From positions 1 to 52,958 of the forward strand of contig JAKCDM010000009.1 in assembly GCA_021841865.1 (NCBI GenBank): DNA of 52,958 bases, in the 5' to 3' direction. The notes under the pieces are model-generated. The model was not told where the DNA came from and did no database searches. It worked only from the letters and a program-made list of their open reading frames with translations. Below are positions 9,395 to 16,926 of the stretch, piece by piece. A program made the position numbers and the translations under genes. Numbering within the stretch: position 1 is the stretch's first letter; every line of letters begins with the position of its first letter. Origin of the DNA: Pseudomonadota bacterium. GTDB taxonomy: Bacteria > Pseudomonadota > Gammaproteobacteria > Burkholderiales > Burkholderiaceae_C.

Positions 9395-10441
9395 ATGTTC
9401 GTGCAAAACGCCTGGTACGTCGCGTGCACGCCCGATGAGATCGACGGCAAGCCCCTGGGACGCACGATCTGCGGCCACGCGGTGGCGCTGTTTCGCGACG
9501 CGCAGGGTCGCGTCGCCGCGGTCGAGGACTTCTGCCCGCATCGCGGCGCGCCGCTGTCGCTGGGCTTCGTGCGCGACGGGCGCCTGGTGTGCGGCTATCA
9601 CGGGCTCGAGATGGGCGCCGACGGTCGCGTATGCGCGATGCCCTGTCAGCGCGTGCGGGGCTTCCCGGCGATCCGCAGCTTCCCGGTGGTCGAGCGCTAC
9701 GGCTTCATCTGGATCTGGCCGGGCCGGCCCGAACAGGCCGACGAGGCGGAGATTCCGCGCTTCGACTGGCTGCAGAGCCCGGACTGGACTTTCGGCGGCG
9801 GGATCTATCACATCGATTGCGACTACCGCCTGATGATCGACAACCTGATGGACCTGACCCACGAGACCTACGTGCACGCCACCAGCATCGGGCAGCGCGA
9901 GATCGAGGAGTCGGTCCCGGCCACCCGCGTCGAAGGCGACAGCGTGATCACCAGCCGCCACATGCAGGGCATCCAGGCGCCGCCCTTCTGGGCCGCCGCG
10001 TTGCGGGCCAACGACCTGGCCGACGACGTACCCTGCGACCGCTGGCAGATCTGCCGTTTCACGCCGCCCAGCCACGTCATGATCGAGGTCGGCGTGGCGC
10101 ACGCCGGGCACGGCGGCTACGAGGCCGACCCGCGCTACAAGGCCTCGGCCATCGTCGTCGACTTCATGACCCCCGAGACCGCCACCACGCACTGGTACTT
10201 CTGGGGCATGGCGCGCAACTTCAAGCCCGGTGACGCCGAACTGACGGCCAGCATCCGCGCCGGTCAGGGCCGCATCTTCTCCGAGGACCGGCAGATGCTC
10301 GAGCGCCAGCAGCGCAACATCAGCGCGCAGCCGCAACGCGCGCTGCTGAGCCTGAACATCGATGCCGGCGGCGTGCAGTCGCGCAAGATCATCGAACGCA
10401 TGATCGCTGCCGAGCAGGCGCAGGCGCCGCAGGCGGCCTGA
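9395..10441 (+). CDS. vanA: Vanillate O-demethylase, oxygenase (Rieske) subunit
   Basis: 348 residues. The N-terminal Rieske domain shows CPHRG (Cys47, His49) and CGYHG (Cys66, His69) that bind the [2Fe-2S] cluster. The catalytic domain has DNLMDLTHETYVH, which carries the mononuclear-iron ligands. With VanB it demethylates vanillate to protocatechuate. The start MFVQNAWYVA is typical of VanA, and GGAGGA at 9382-9387 is a well-placed ribosome-binding site. It is controlled from the vanR-vanA gap by two VanR operators. Syringate could be a second substrate but nothing in the sequence shows this. Confidence 0.94.
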   Translation: MFVQNAWYVACTPDEIDGKPLGRTICGHAVALFRDAQGRVAAVEDFCPHRGAPLSLGFVRDGRLVCGYHGLEMGADGRVCAMPCQRVRGFPAIRSFPVVERYGFIWIWPGRPEQADEAEIPRFDWLQSPDWTFGGGIYHIDCDYRLMIDNLMDLTHETYVHATSIGQREIEESVPATRVEGDSVITSRHMQGIQAPPFWAAALRANDLADDVPCDRWQICRFTPPSHVMIEVGVAHAGHGGYEADPRYKASAIVVDFMTPETATTHWYFWGMARNFKPGDAELTASIRAGQGRIFSEDRQMLERQQRNISAQPQRALLSLNIDAGGVQSRKIIERMIAAEQAQAPQAA

Positions 10442-10489
10442 GCGACCTGCCCGCGAAGTCGGTCCCGGCCCCGCGGCGCGCCGCGTCGT

Positions 10490-10504
10490 GGGGCCTTCGG
10501 CCCC
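10490..10504 (+). terminator. Possible terminator hairpin after vanA
   Basis: GGGGCC (10490-10495) and GGCCCC (10499-10504) form a six-base-pair stem with a TTC loop 48 bases after the vanA stop. No T-tract follows, so termination strength is uncertain. Confidence 0.4.
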
Positions 10505-10541
10505 CTGCTACAGTGCCAGCGCACCCAGCCAGGCATGAGCG

Positions 10542-11036
10542 ATGACCAGCGATTCCGCCGCCCCCCTCCCCCACGCACGGCGCAGCGGCGCCGCCTCCAC
10601 GGGCCTCGAGCATTCGGCCCTGTCGCATGTGCTGGGCTACCAGCTGGCGCGCGCGTCCATCCAGACCCGCAGCGCCTTCCAGCGCTCGATCGGCGAACCG
10701 CTGCAGTTGCGTCCGGTGGAGTTCACCATCCTGCAGCTGCTGCGCCACAACCGCCGCGCCACGCAAAAGCAGCTGGCGCGCGCGCTGGCCGTCACCGCGC
10801 CGGGAATGACCGTGCTGCTCGATCGCCTGGAAACCCGCGGCCTGCTGCGCCGCGAGCGCAACCTGCACGACAAGCGCTCGGTGTTCGTGCTGCTGAGCGA
10901 CGCCGGCCAGGCGCTCGCCGAGACCTCGCTGCAGGCCTCGCGCGACATGGAGTCCGAAGTGCTGCGCGCGCTGTCCGCCGGCGAGCGCATGATGCTGTTC
11001 GAACTGCTCGAACGCGTGGCCCGCGGCCCGCGATGA
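10542..11036 (+). CDS. MarR-family transcriptional regulator (possible FerR/HcaR/CouR-type)
   Basis: 164 residues with a central winged helix-turn-helix: LRPVEFTILQLLRHNRRATQKQLARALAVTAPGM followed by the MarR wing LRRERNLHDKRSVFVLLSDAG (about residues 57-122). MarR regulators that respond to hydroxycinnamoyl-CoA thioesters (FerR, HcaR, CouR) are the usual repressors of fcs/ech-type genes. The position inside this cluster makes that role plausible but not proven. The ATG at 10542 gives a natural N-terminus; an ATG at 10535 opens a different frame and is rejected. Confidence 0.8.
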   Translation: MTSDSAAPLPHARRSGAASTGLEHSALSHVLGYQLARASIQTRSAFQRSIGEPLQLRPVEFTILQLLRHNRRATQKQLARALAVTAPGMTVLLDRLETRGLLRRERNLHDKRSVFVLLSDAGQALAETSLQASRDMESEVLRALSAGERMMLFELLERVARGPR

Positions 11037-11108
11037 TCGCGGCCCCGGCGCCGTGCAAGGCCCGGCCCCGGGGGCAAGGCGTGCGCTGGGGGTGTGGAGG
11101 CCGCGTCC

Positions 11109-11145
11109 TTGCATTCGAGCCGATACGTATCTACAATGTAGCTAC
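11109..11145 (+). promoter_or_regulatory. Promoter and probable autoregulatory operator of mazEF
   Basis: TTGCAT (11109-11114) and TACAAT (11132-11137) form -35/-10 boxes with a 17-base spacer. The -10 box lies inside a near-perfect inverted repeat GTATCTAC-AAT-GTAGCTAC (11127-11145, 7 of 8 pairs). This fits repression by the MazE or MazEF complex. The gene start at 11165 is preceded by AGGAGG at 11154-11159. Confidence 0.6.
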
Positions 11146-11164
11146 TTTGTCGCAGGAGGACGCC

Positions 11165-11398
11165 ATGCGCGTGGAAGTTCAGAAGTGGGGTAACAGCGCC
11201 GCGCTGCGCATCCCGGCACCCGCACTGAAGGACGCCGGCATGCAGGTCGGGCAGCGTCTCGAGCTTCGGGTCGAGGCCGGCAAGCTGGTCATCGAGCCGG
11301 CGAGCGAGAGCCTCGACGACTTGCTGGCGAGGATGACCCCGGAGAATCGCCACGGATTGGCTCTGGAAGGGCCGGCCGCGGGAGAGGAGGCTTGGTAG
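11165..11398 (+). CDS. mazE: MazE-type antitoxin
   Basis: 77 residues. The N-terminal AbrB/SpoVT swapped-hairpin DNA-binding domain is recognisable from VQKWGNSAALRIPAPAL (residues 4-20), and the acidic C-terminus (ASESLDDLLARMTPENRH) is the typical unfolded toxin-binding tail. It neutralises the ribonuclease encoded immediately downstream and probably represses the operon through the palindrome over its -10 box. Its last 7 bases overlap the toxin start. Confidence 0.88.
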   Translation: MRVEVQKWGNSAALRIPAPALKDAGMQVGQRLELRVEAGKLVIEPASESLDDLLARMTPENRHGLALEGPAAGEEAW

Positions 11399-11736
11399 CG
11401 GGGGCCTATGTGCCGGACCGCGGCGACGTGGTCTGGCTGGACTTCACGCCCCAGGCGGGCCATGAGCAGGCAGGCCGCCGCCCGGCGCTGGTTCTGTCTC
11501 CGGCGAGCTACAACAGCAAGAGCGGACTGATGCTCTGTTGCCCGGTGACGAACCAGGTGAAGGGCTACCCCTTCGAGGTGGCAGTGGCGCCTTCGGCCGG
11601 CAAGCTCACGGGCGTGGCGCTGGCCGACCAGGTCCGATGCCTCGACTGGCGCTCCCGCAACGCCACCAGGTTGGCATCCGTCTCGACCCAATGCGCTCTC
11701 GACGTCAGCGCGAAGGTCAAGCTGCTGCTGCCCTGA
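11392..11736 (+). CDS. mazF: MazF-type endoribonuclease toxin
   Basis: 114 residues, nearly co-linear with E. coli MazF: YVPDRGDVVWLDFTPQAGHEQAGRRPALVLSP at the N-terminus and VKGYPFEVAV, GVALADQVRCLDW further on. These include the conserved Arg/Thr/Glu surface of sequence-specific mRNA cleavage. Translation appears to start at TTG (11392), overlapping the mazE stop; a GTG at 11410 is the alternative but would remove conserved residues. TTG and the overlap should keep toxin output below antitoxin. It converges on the aldehyde dehydrogenase gene. Confidence 0.88.
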   Translation: MVAGAYVPDRGDVVWLDFTPQAGHEQAGRRPALVLSPASYNSKSGLMLCCPVTNQVKGYPFEVAVAPSAGKLTGVALADQVRCLDWRSRNATRLASVSTQCALDVSAKVKLLLP

Positions 11737-11752
11737 GCCGTCACGGGTTGCC

Positions 11753-11808
11753 CAGAAGGGGTAGCGGCGCGGGGTGGTCTCAGAAGGGGTAGTGGCGCGG
11801 GGTGGTCT
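11753..11808. repeat. 28-base tandem duplication spanning the 3' end of the aldehyde dehydrogenase gene
   Basis: Bases 11753-11780 and 11781-11808 are copies differing at one position. The right copy encodes the last residues of the dehydrogenase (RHYPF and stop). The left copy lies beyond the stop, in the gap to mazF, and looks like a replication-slippage product. Confidence 0.85.
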
Positions 11809-13231
11809 GCAGGGTCATCCAGCGCAGTTCGGTGAACTCGTGGATCCCGGCCTTGCCGCCGAACCGTCCGTAGCCGCTGGCCTTCACGCCGCCGAAGGGC
11901 ATCTGCGCCTCATCGTGCACCGTGGGACCGTTGACGTGGCAGATCCCCGATTCGATGCGCTGCGCGACGGTGAAGGCGCGCGCCGAGTCACGCCCGAACA
12001 CCGCGGCCGACAGGCCGTACTCGCTGTCGTTGGCCACCGCGATCGCCTGCTCGACGCCCTTCACGCGGATCACCGGCTTGACCGGGCCGAAGGATTCCTC
12101 GCGGAAGATGCGCATCTCGGGCGTGACATGGTCCAGCAGGGTCGCCGGCATCAGCGTGCTGTCGGCCTTGCCGCCGCACAGCAGCCTGGCGCCCTTGGCC
12201 AGCGCATCGTCGATCAGTTCGTTGCAGCGGTGCACGGTGCTCATGTCGACCACCGAACCCAGCACCACCGGCCCCTTGCGCGGATCGCCCAGCGGCAGCG
12301 CCGAGGCCTTCGCGGCCAGCCGCGAGACGAACTCGTCGGCCACCGCCTGGTCGACGATGATGCGCTCGGTGGACATGCAGATCTGCCCGGAATTGGCGAA
12401 GGCGCCGAAGGCCGCGCCGTCGACCGCGGCACCGATGTCCGCGTCGTCGAGCACGACCAGCGGCGCCTTGCCGCCGAGCTCCAGCACCGCCGGCTTCAGG
12501 TGACGCGCGCACATCTGCGCGATGATGCGCCCGACGCGGGTCGAGCCGGTGAAGTTCACGCGGCGCACCGCCGGGTGCTCGATCATCGCCTCCACCACCG
12601 CCGGCGCGTCGGCCGGGGCGTTGGTGACGTAGTTGACCACGCCTGCCGGCAGCCCGGCCTCCTGCAGCGCCTGCACGATCAGACCGTGGGTGGCCGGGCA
12701 CAGCTCCGAGCCCTTCAGCACCACCGTGTTGCCGCAGGCCAGCGGCAGCGCCAGCGCGCGCACGCCGAGGATGATCGGCGCGTTCCACGGCGCCATGCCG
12801 AGCACCACGCCGGCGGGCTGGCGCACGCCCATCGCCAGGCTGCCCGGAACGTCGGAGGGGATCACCTCGCCGGCGATCTGGGTGGTCATCGCCGCCGCTT
12901 CCAGCAGCATGCCCTGCGCCAGGTGCACGTTGAAGCCGGCCCACATCGCCGAACCGCCGGTTTCCGCCGCCACCGCTTCCGCGAAGGCCTGCTGGCGCGC
13001 ACCCAGCGCCTCGGCGGCCTTCAGCAGCAGCGCGCGGCGCTGCCCCGGCGAGGTCGCCGCCCAGGCCGGGAAGGCCCGCGCCGCGGCATCCACCGCACGC
13101 CGCGCGTCGGCGACGCCGGCCGCCGGCGCGGTCGTCGCGACCGTGCCGTCCAGCGGGTTGCGGCGCTCGAAGGTGGCGCCGCGCTCGGCCTGCACGTTCG
13201 CCCCGTCGATCAACATGGAAATCGTGGTCAT
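11780..13231 (-). CDS. vdh: NAD-dependent aldehyde dehydrogenase, vanillin/salicylaldehyde type
   Basis: 483 residues, the length of vanillin dehydrogenases. Catalytic Cys is in FANSGQICMSTERI, the general-base Glu in LELGGKAPLVVLDDAD, and the NAD-binding loop in FTGSTRVGRII. The enzyme would oxidise vanillin or 4-hydroxybenzaldehyde to the acid in the cytosol. The ATG at 13231 has GGAG 8 bases upstream; a TTG one codon earlier is less likely. It is the last gene of the probable omp-livKGFHM-vdh operon (61-base gap after livM). If the crotonase at 5662 is not a lyase, this enzyme would act on imported aldehydes. Confidence 0.85.
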   Translation of the reverse strand: MTTISMLIDGANVQAERGATFERRNPLDGTVATTAPAAGVADARRAVDAAARAFPAWAATSPGQRRALLLKAAEALGARQQAFAEAVAAETGGSAMWAGFNVHLAQGMLLEAAAMTTQIAGEVIPSDVPGSLAMGVRQPAGVVLGMAPWNAPIILGVRALALPLACGNTVVLKGSELCPATHGLIVQALQEAGLPAGVVNYVTNAPADAPAVVEAMIEHPAVRRVNFTGSTRVGRIIAQMCARHLKPAVLELGGKAPLVVLDDADIGAAVDGAAFGAFANSGQICMSTERIIVDQAVADEFVSRLAAKASALPLGDPRKGPVVLGSVVDMSTVHRCNELIDDALAKGARLLCGGKADSTLMPATLLDHVTPEMRIFREESFGPVKPVIRVKGVEQAIAVANDSEYGLSAAVFGRDSARAFTVAQRIESGICHVNGPTVHDEAQMPFGGVKASGYGRFGGKAGIHEFTELRWMTLQTTPRHYPF

Positions 13232-13292
13232 CAAGTGTCTCCGTTGGTGGGTTGTCCGATGAACTCGCGCGCGCCGCCCGGGCGCCGCGCTC

Positions 13293-14351
13293 TCAGCGAG
13301 GGGCCTGCTGCAGCAGCTTGCCGTCGCGCAGCCCGGCCAGGCGCAGCTGGTAGCCGATCGGCAGCAGGCGCAGCGGCCAGCGCGACTCCAGCGCGCCCCA
13401 GATTCCGCGCGGGAACAGCAGTGCGAAGCCGATGGCCAGCACCCCCAGCCCGATCAGGTAGACGACGCCGGTGGAGCCGAACCAGGTTTCGGCGGCGAAG
13501 AACAGCAGCGCGCCGATGATCGGCCCCTCGAAGGTCCCCAGGCCGCCGACCACCACCATGAACAGCATGTAGGCGGTCCACTGCGGCCCGAAGAAGGTGG
13601 CGGGCTGGTAGGTGATCGAGCTGACCAGCCACAGTGCGCCGCCGGCCGCGCAGCCCAGCGCCGACACGAAGAACAGCACGTGCTTGCTGCGCAGCACGTT
13701 GACGCCGATCGACGCCGCCGCCGTCTCGTCGTCGCGCACCGCCTGCAGCGAGGCGCCGACGCGGCTGCGCAGCAGCACGAACAGCACGCCCAGCAGCACC
13801 ACCGTCAGCCCCAGCGCCATCCAGTAGGTGTCGGCGCGGCGCACCGCCGGCGCGTAGGCGTTGACGCCCAGCAGCGAGGTGCCGGTCTCCCCCTGCACGA
13901 TGGGGTCGATGGTCACCAGCAGGTGCAGCAGCTCGGCCAGCACCCACATGCCGATCGCGAACTCGCCGCCGCCGAGCTTGAGCATGAGCTGGCCCAGCGG
14001 CAGCGAGACGATCCCGACCACCACCACCGACAGCAGCAGCGCCGCGTACACGTCCATGCCGCCGGCCGACAGGCGTATCAGGAAATAGCCGCCCAGCCCG
14101 ATGAAGGCCTGCTGGCCGATCGACACCAGGCCGCCGTAGCCGGCCAGCGCATTCCACATCGACGCCAGCAGGATGTAGATGAACAGCGTGGTCAGCCGGT
14201 CCAGCGCCTCCGCGGGCAGCACCATCGGCCCGAAGGCCAGCAGCAGCACCAGCACCGCCAGCAGCCCGACGAAGACGATCGAGCGTCGCGTCCAGCGCAC
14301 CACCTGCGCGCCCTGCAGGTCCTGCCCCTGCTCGATGATCCCGCTGCTCAT
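13293..14351 (-). CDS. livM: Branched-chain/aromatic acid ABC transporter permease, LivM type
   Basis: 352 residues with about eight to ten hydrophobic segments. It has the LivM loop with RVGASLQAVRDDETAAASIGVN, the EAA-like contact region for the ATPases. The start ATG at 14351 overlaps the livH stop (ATGA), which indicates translational coupling. With LivH it would form the inner-membrane channel. The aromatic gene context (vdh downstream, phenolic-type outer-membrane protein upstream) points to hydroxycinnamate, vanillate or hydroxybenzoate uptake, as with the CouPSTU/HmgDEFGH-type transporters, rather than leucine. Confidence 0.88.
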   Translation of the reverse strand: MSSGIIEQGQDLQGAQVVRWTRRSIVFVGLLAVLVLLLAFGPMVLPAEALDRLTTLFIYILLASMWNALAGYGGLVSIGQQAFIGLGGYFLIRLSAGGMDVYAALLLSVVVVGIVSLPLGQLMLKLGGGEFAIGMWVLAELLHLLVTIDPIVQGETGTSLLGVNAYAPAVRRADTYWMALGLTVVLLGVLFVLLRSRVGASLQAVRDDETAAASIGVNVLRSKHVLFFVSALGCAAGGALWLVSSITYQPATFFGPQWTAYMLFMVVVGGLGTFEGPIIGALLFFAAETWFGSTGVVYLIGLGVLAIGFALLFPRGIWGALESRWPLRLLPIGYQLRLAGLRDGKLLQQAPR

Positions 14352-15265
14352 GCTCCCGCCTCCTGCGTGCGCGAAGCCGCCGCGCGCAGGCGCGGACGGC
14401 GCACGCGCCATACCTTCGAATACACCCTCAGCACCAGCACCGCGAGGAACACCACGTGCCCGGCGATGAGAAAGCCGATCGGGTTGATCTGCGCGCCGAT
14501 GCTCTGCGACAGCCCCAGCACCACGCCGCCGATCAGCGTGCCCCACAGCGAACCGGTGCCTCCGATGACCACCGTCTCGAACGCGAACAGCAGCTGCGTC
14601 TGCCCGGCGTACGGCGCGAAGGTGCTGCGCATGCCCAGGAACAGCGCGGCCACCGTGATCAGCAGCATGGAGATCGCCGTCGTCGCCGAGTACACGGTGC
14701 GCGAGTCGATGCCGATCAGGTTGACGGCGTCCGGGTCCTCGGCGGTGGCGCGGATCGCGCGCCCGATGCCGGTGCGCGACAGCACCAGCTGCAGCGCGCC
14801 GAGCAGCGCCACCGCGGTGCCGAAGGTCAGCACGTCGAGCTTCGACACGTACAGGTTGGAGCCGATCTGCCAGCTGTCGTACGACAGCGAACCGATGTTG
14901 GGCGCCAGCGAGCGGGTGTCGGCGCCGAAGATCTGGAACAGCACGTTGTCGACCACGATCGACAGGCCGAAGGTGGCCAGGATCGGCACCAGCATGCCGC
15001 CGCGCAGGCTGCGCTGCAGCAGCAGCCGGTTCAGCGCCCAGCCCAGCAGCGCCATCACCGGCATGACCATCAGCGCGCCCACCAGCACGTTCACGCCGAA
15101 GTGCCGGCACACCGTGAACACGAGGTAGCCGCCGAGCACCGCCAGGCTGCCGTGCGCCAGGTTGACGATGCGCATGACCCCGAACAGGAACGACAGTCCG
15201 CTGGCGAGGATCGCGTAGTAGCCCCCCAGCAGCACGCCCTGGATGAGTTGATTGAGCAATTCCAT
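14348..15265 (-). CDS. livH: Branched-chain/aromatic acid ABC transporter permease, LivH type
   Basis: 305 residues, highly hydrophobic, with typical LivH segments: GVLLGGYYAILASGLSFLFG at the N-terminus, MRIVNLAHGSLAVLGGY near residue 31, and TGIGRAIRATAEDPDAVNLIGI in the cytoplasmic coupling loop. It is the second half of the permease pair with LivM and overlaps livM by 4 bases. A 69-base gap with an imperfect hairpin (GACGAG 15292-15297 / CTCGTC 15317-15322) separates it from livF and might lower permease expression relative to the ATPases. Confidence 0.88.
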   Translation of the reverse strand: MELLNQLIQGVLLGGYYAILASGLSFLFGVMRIVNLAHGSLAVLGGYLVFTVCRHFGVNVLVGALMVMPVMALLGWALNRLLLQRSLRGGMLVPILATFGLSIVVDNVLFQIFGADTRSLAPNIGSLSYDSWQIGSNLYVSKLDVLTFGTAVALLGALQLVLSRTGIGRAIRATAEDPDAVNLIGIDSRTVYSATTAISMLLITVAALFLGMRSTFAPYAGQTQLLFAFETVVIGGTGSLWGTLIGGVVLGLSQSIGAQINPIGFLIAGHVVFLAVLVLRVYSKVWRVRRPRLRAAASRTQEAGA

Positions 15266-15334
15266 GAGTTGTTCCGATGCTCCGATGCCCCGACGAGGCG
15301 CCGGGCCGCCCCAGGACTCGTCCCGGGGGGCGTG

Positions 15335-16168
15335 TCAATGCGCCGCCTGCCCCCGGGCCAGTCCGAAATACGCGTCCATGATCCGCTCGCGGCTCAGTTC
15401 GTCGCGCCGGCCCTGCAGCGCGATGCCCCCCTCGAGCATGCAGATGACGGTGCCGGCGACGCTGAGCGCGCGCGTCAGGTCCTGCTCGACCAGCACCACC
15501 GTGGTGCCGGTCTCGATCAGCCCGTGCAGCGACTGGTACACCTGCTCCACCGCGATCGGCGACAGCCCCAGCGAGATCTCGTCGAGCAGCAGCACCCGCG
15601 GGTTGGTCATCAGCGAGCGCGCGATCGCCGCGGCCTGCTGCTGCCCCCCCGACAGGGTCCCGGCCAGCGCCTTGAGCTTGGGCTTGAGCTGCGGGAAGGC
15701 CTCGAGCACCGACTCCAGGTTCCATGGCCCCTTGCGCGCGCGCATCGCCGCCACGCGCAGGTTGTCCTCCACGCTCATGCCGCCGAACAGGCGCCGGCCC
15801 TCCGGCACCATCGCGATGCCCAGGCCGACGCGTCGCGGCGCGCGCAAGCCCGTCACGTCCTGGCCGTCGAACACGATGCGTCCGGCCGCCGCCGGGTGTA
15901 TGCCGGCGATGGTGCGCATCAGCGTGGTCTTGCCCGCGCCGTTGGCCCCCACCAGCGCCAGCACCTCGCCCTGCGAGCATTCGAAGCTCACCGAGCGCAC
16001 CGCCTTGAGCAGCCCGTAGCCGGCCTGCAGCTGCTCCACGCGCAACAACGCGTGCTGTTCTCCTTCGGAGCGGCCGTGCGGTTCGCTCATGGAAGGGGCC
16101 CTCCTCGCTGCGCTCGACTCCCCGGGGGAGTTGAGCTCTCCTTCGGAGCGGCCGTGCGGTTCGCTCAT
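15335..16168 (-). CDS. livF: ABC transporter ATP-binding protein, LivF type, with a duplicated start region
   Basis: 277 residues from ATG 16168, or 251 from the in-frame ATG 16090. Walker A (LVGANGAGKTTLM), signature (LSGGQQQAAAIAR) and Walker B (VLLLDEISLGLSP) are intact. Both candidate starts begin with the identical peptide MSEPHGRSEGE, because a 32-base sequence is repeated 78 bases apart. The upstream ATG overlaps the livG stop (ATGA) behind GGGGAG; the downstream one has its own GAGGAGG at good spacing. The catalytic domain proper begins after both (LLRVEQLQAGYG), so the extra 26 residues are probably tolerated or untranslated. Confidence 0.88.
   Translation of the reverse strand: MSEPHGRSEGELNSPGESSAARRAPSMSEPHGRSEGEQHALLRVEQLQAGYGLLKAVRSVSFECSQGEVLALVGANGAGKTTLMRTIAGIHPAAAGRIVFDGQDVTGLRAPRRVGLGIAMVPEGRRLFGGMSVEDNLRVAAMRARKGPWNLESVLEAFPQLKPKLKALAGTLSGGQQQAAAIARSLMTNPRVLLLDEISLGLSPIAVEQVYQSLHGLIETGTTVVLVEQDLTRALSVAGTVICMLEGGIALQGRRDELSRERIMDAYFGLARGQAAH
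16059..16168. repeat. 32-base direct repeat (period 78) at the livF start
   Basis: Bases 16059-16090 and 16137-16168 are identical. Each ends with CAT, which on the minus strand is a start codon. The intervening 46 bases contain a Shine-Dalgarno sequence. The unit resembles a dispersed repeat rather than part of a transporter gene. Confidence 0.9.
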
Positions 16169-16926
16169 ATCGAAACACTCCCCAGATACGCCTCGATCAC
16201 TGCCGGGTCCTTCATCACCGCGTGCGGGTCGCCGTCGGCGATGATGCGTCCGGACTCCATGCACACCAGGCGCTGCACCACCTGCAGCAGCACGTGCACG
16301 ATGTGCTCGATCCATACGATGGTCACGCCTCCGGCGAGGATCTCCCGGATGATGGCCACCAGTTCCAAGGCCTCGCCGTCGGTCAGTCCGCCGCCGATTT
16401 CGTCGAGCAGCAGGATCTGCGGATCGGTGGCCAGCGCGCGCGCCATCTCCAGGCGCTTGCGGTCCAGCAGGCCCAGCGTGTCGGCGCGGCGGTTGGCCAC
16501 TCCCAGCATGCCGCACAGGCGCAGCGAACGCAGGCACAGCTCCTGCGCCCGCTGCGCGCCGGCCCCGGCTCCCACCGAGGCCGCCACGTGCAGGTTCTCG
16601 AACACCGTCATGCCCCCGAAGGGCCGCGGCACCTGGTGCGAACGCGCCACGCCGAGGCGACAGCGCGCCGCCGCGTCGAGCTGCGTCACGTCGCGGCCTT
16701 CGAGGAACACCTGGCCGCTGCTGGGCGCGTAGGCGCCCGACAGCACGTTGAACAGCGTCGTCTTGCCGGCGCCGTTCGGACCCACGATGCCCACGGCCTC
16801 GCCGCGCCCGATGTCGATGCTCACGTCCTGCAGCACCTGCAGCGCGCCGAAGCTCTTGCCGACCCGGCTGGCGGCCAGGATCGGCGCCGCCGGCGCGCCG
16901 GCGGCGGGAAGGCCCGCATCACGCAT
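16165..16926 (-). CDS. livG: ABC transporter ATP-binding protein, LivG type
   Basis: 253 residues with Walker A (IVGPNGAGKTTLF), a LivG-type long helical insert, and Walker B (ILLLDEIGGGLTDGEALELV). The ABC signature region is atypical: it reads NRRADTLGLLDRKRLEMARAL, where LSxGxQ would be LGLLDRK, a LivG-like but divergent form. It pairs with LivF to energise uptake. The start overlaps the livK stop by 8 bases and its stop overlaps the livF start by 4 (ATGA), so the block is tightly coupled. Confidence 0.88.
   Translation of the reverse strand: MRDAGLPAAGAPAAPILAASRVGKSFGALQVLQDVSIDIGRGEAVGIVGPNGAGKTTLFNVLSGAYAPSSGQVFLEGRDVTQLDAAARCRLGVARSHQVPRPFGGMTVFENLHVAASVGAGAGAQRAQELCLRSLRLCGMLGVANRRADTLGLLDRKRLEMARALATDPQILLLDEIGGGLTDGEALELVAIIREILAGGVTIVWIEHIVHVLLQVVQRLVCMESGRIIADGDPHAVMKDPAVIEAYLGSVSI

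Noticed and set aside
10535-11164. ATG at 10535 opening a frame that reads on into mazE
   Set aside because: It is out of frame with the MarR domain encoded from 10542, and the upstream part has no plausible protein; mazE has its own ribosome-binding site and start at 11165.
13293-16178. A single 961-codon minus-strand frame covering livM and beyond
   Set aside because: Only the part from 14351 encodes a LivM protein; the rest is out of frame with livH and livF, which have intact motifs.
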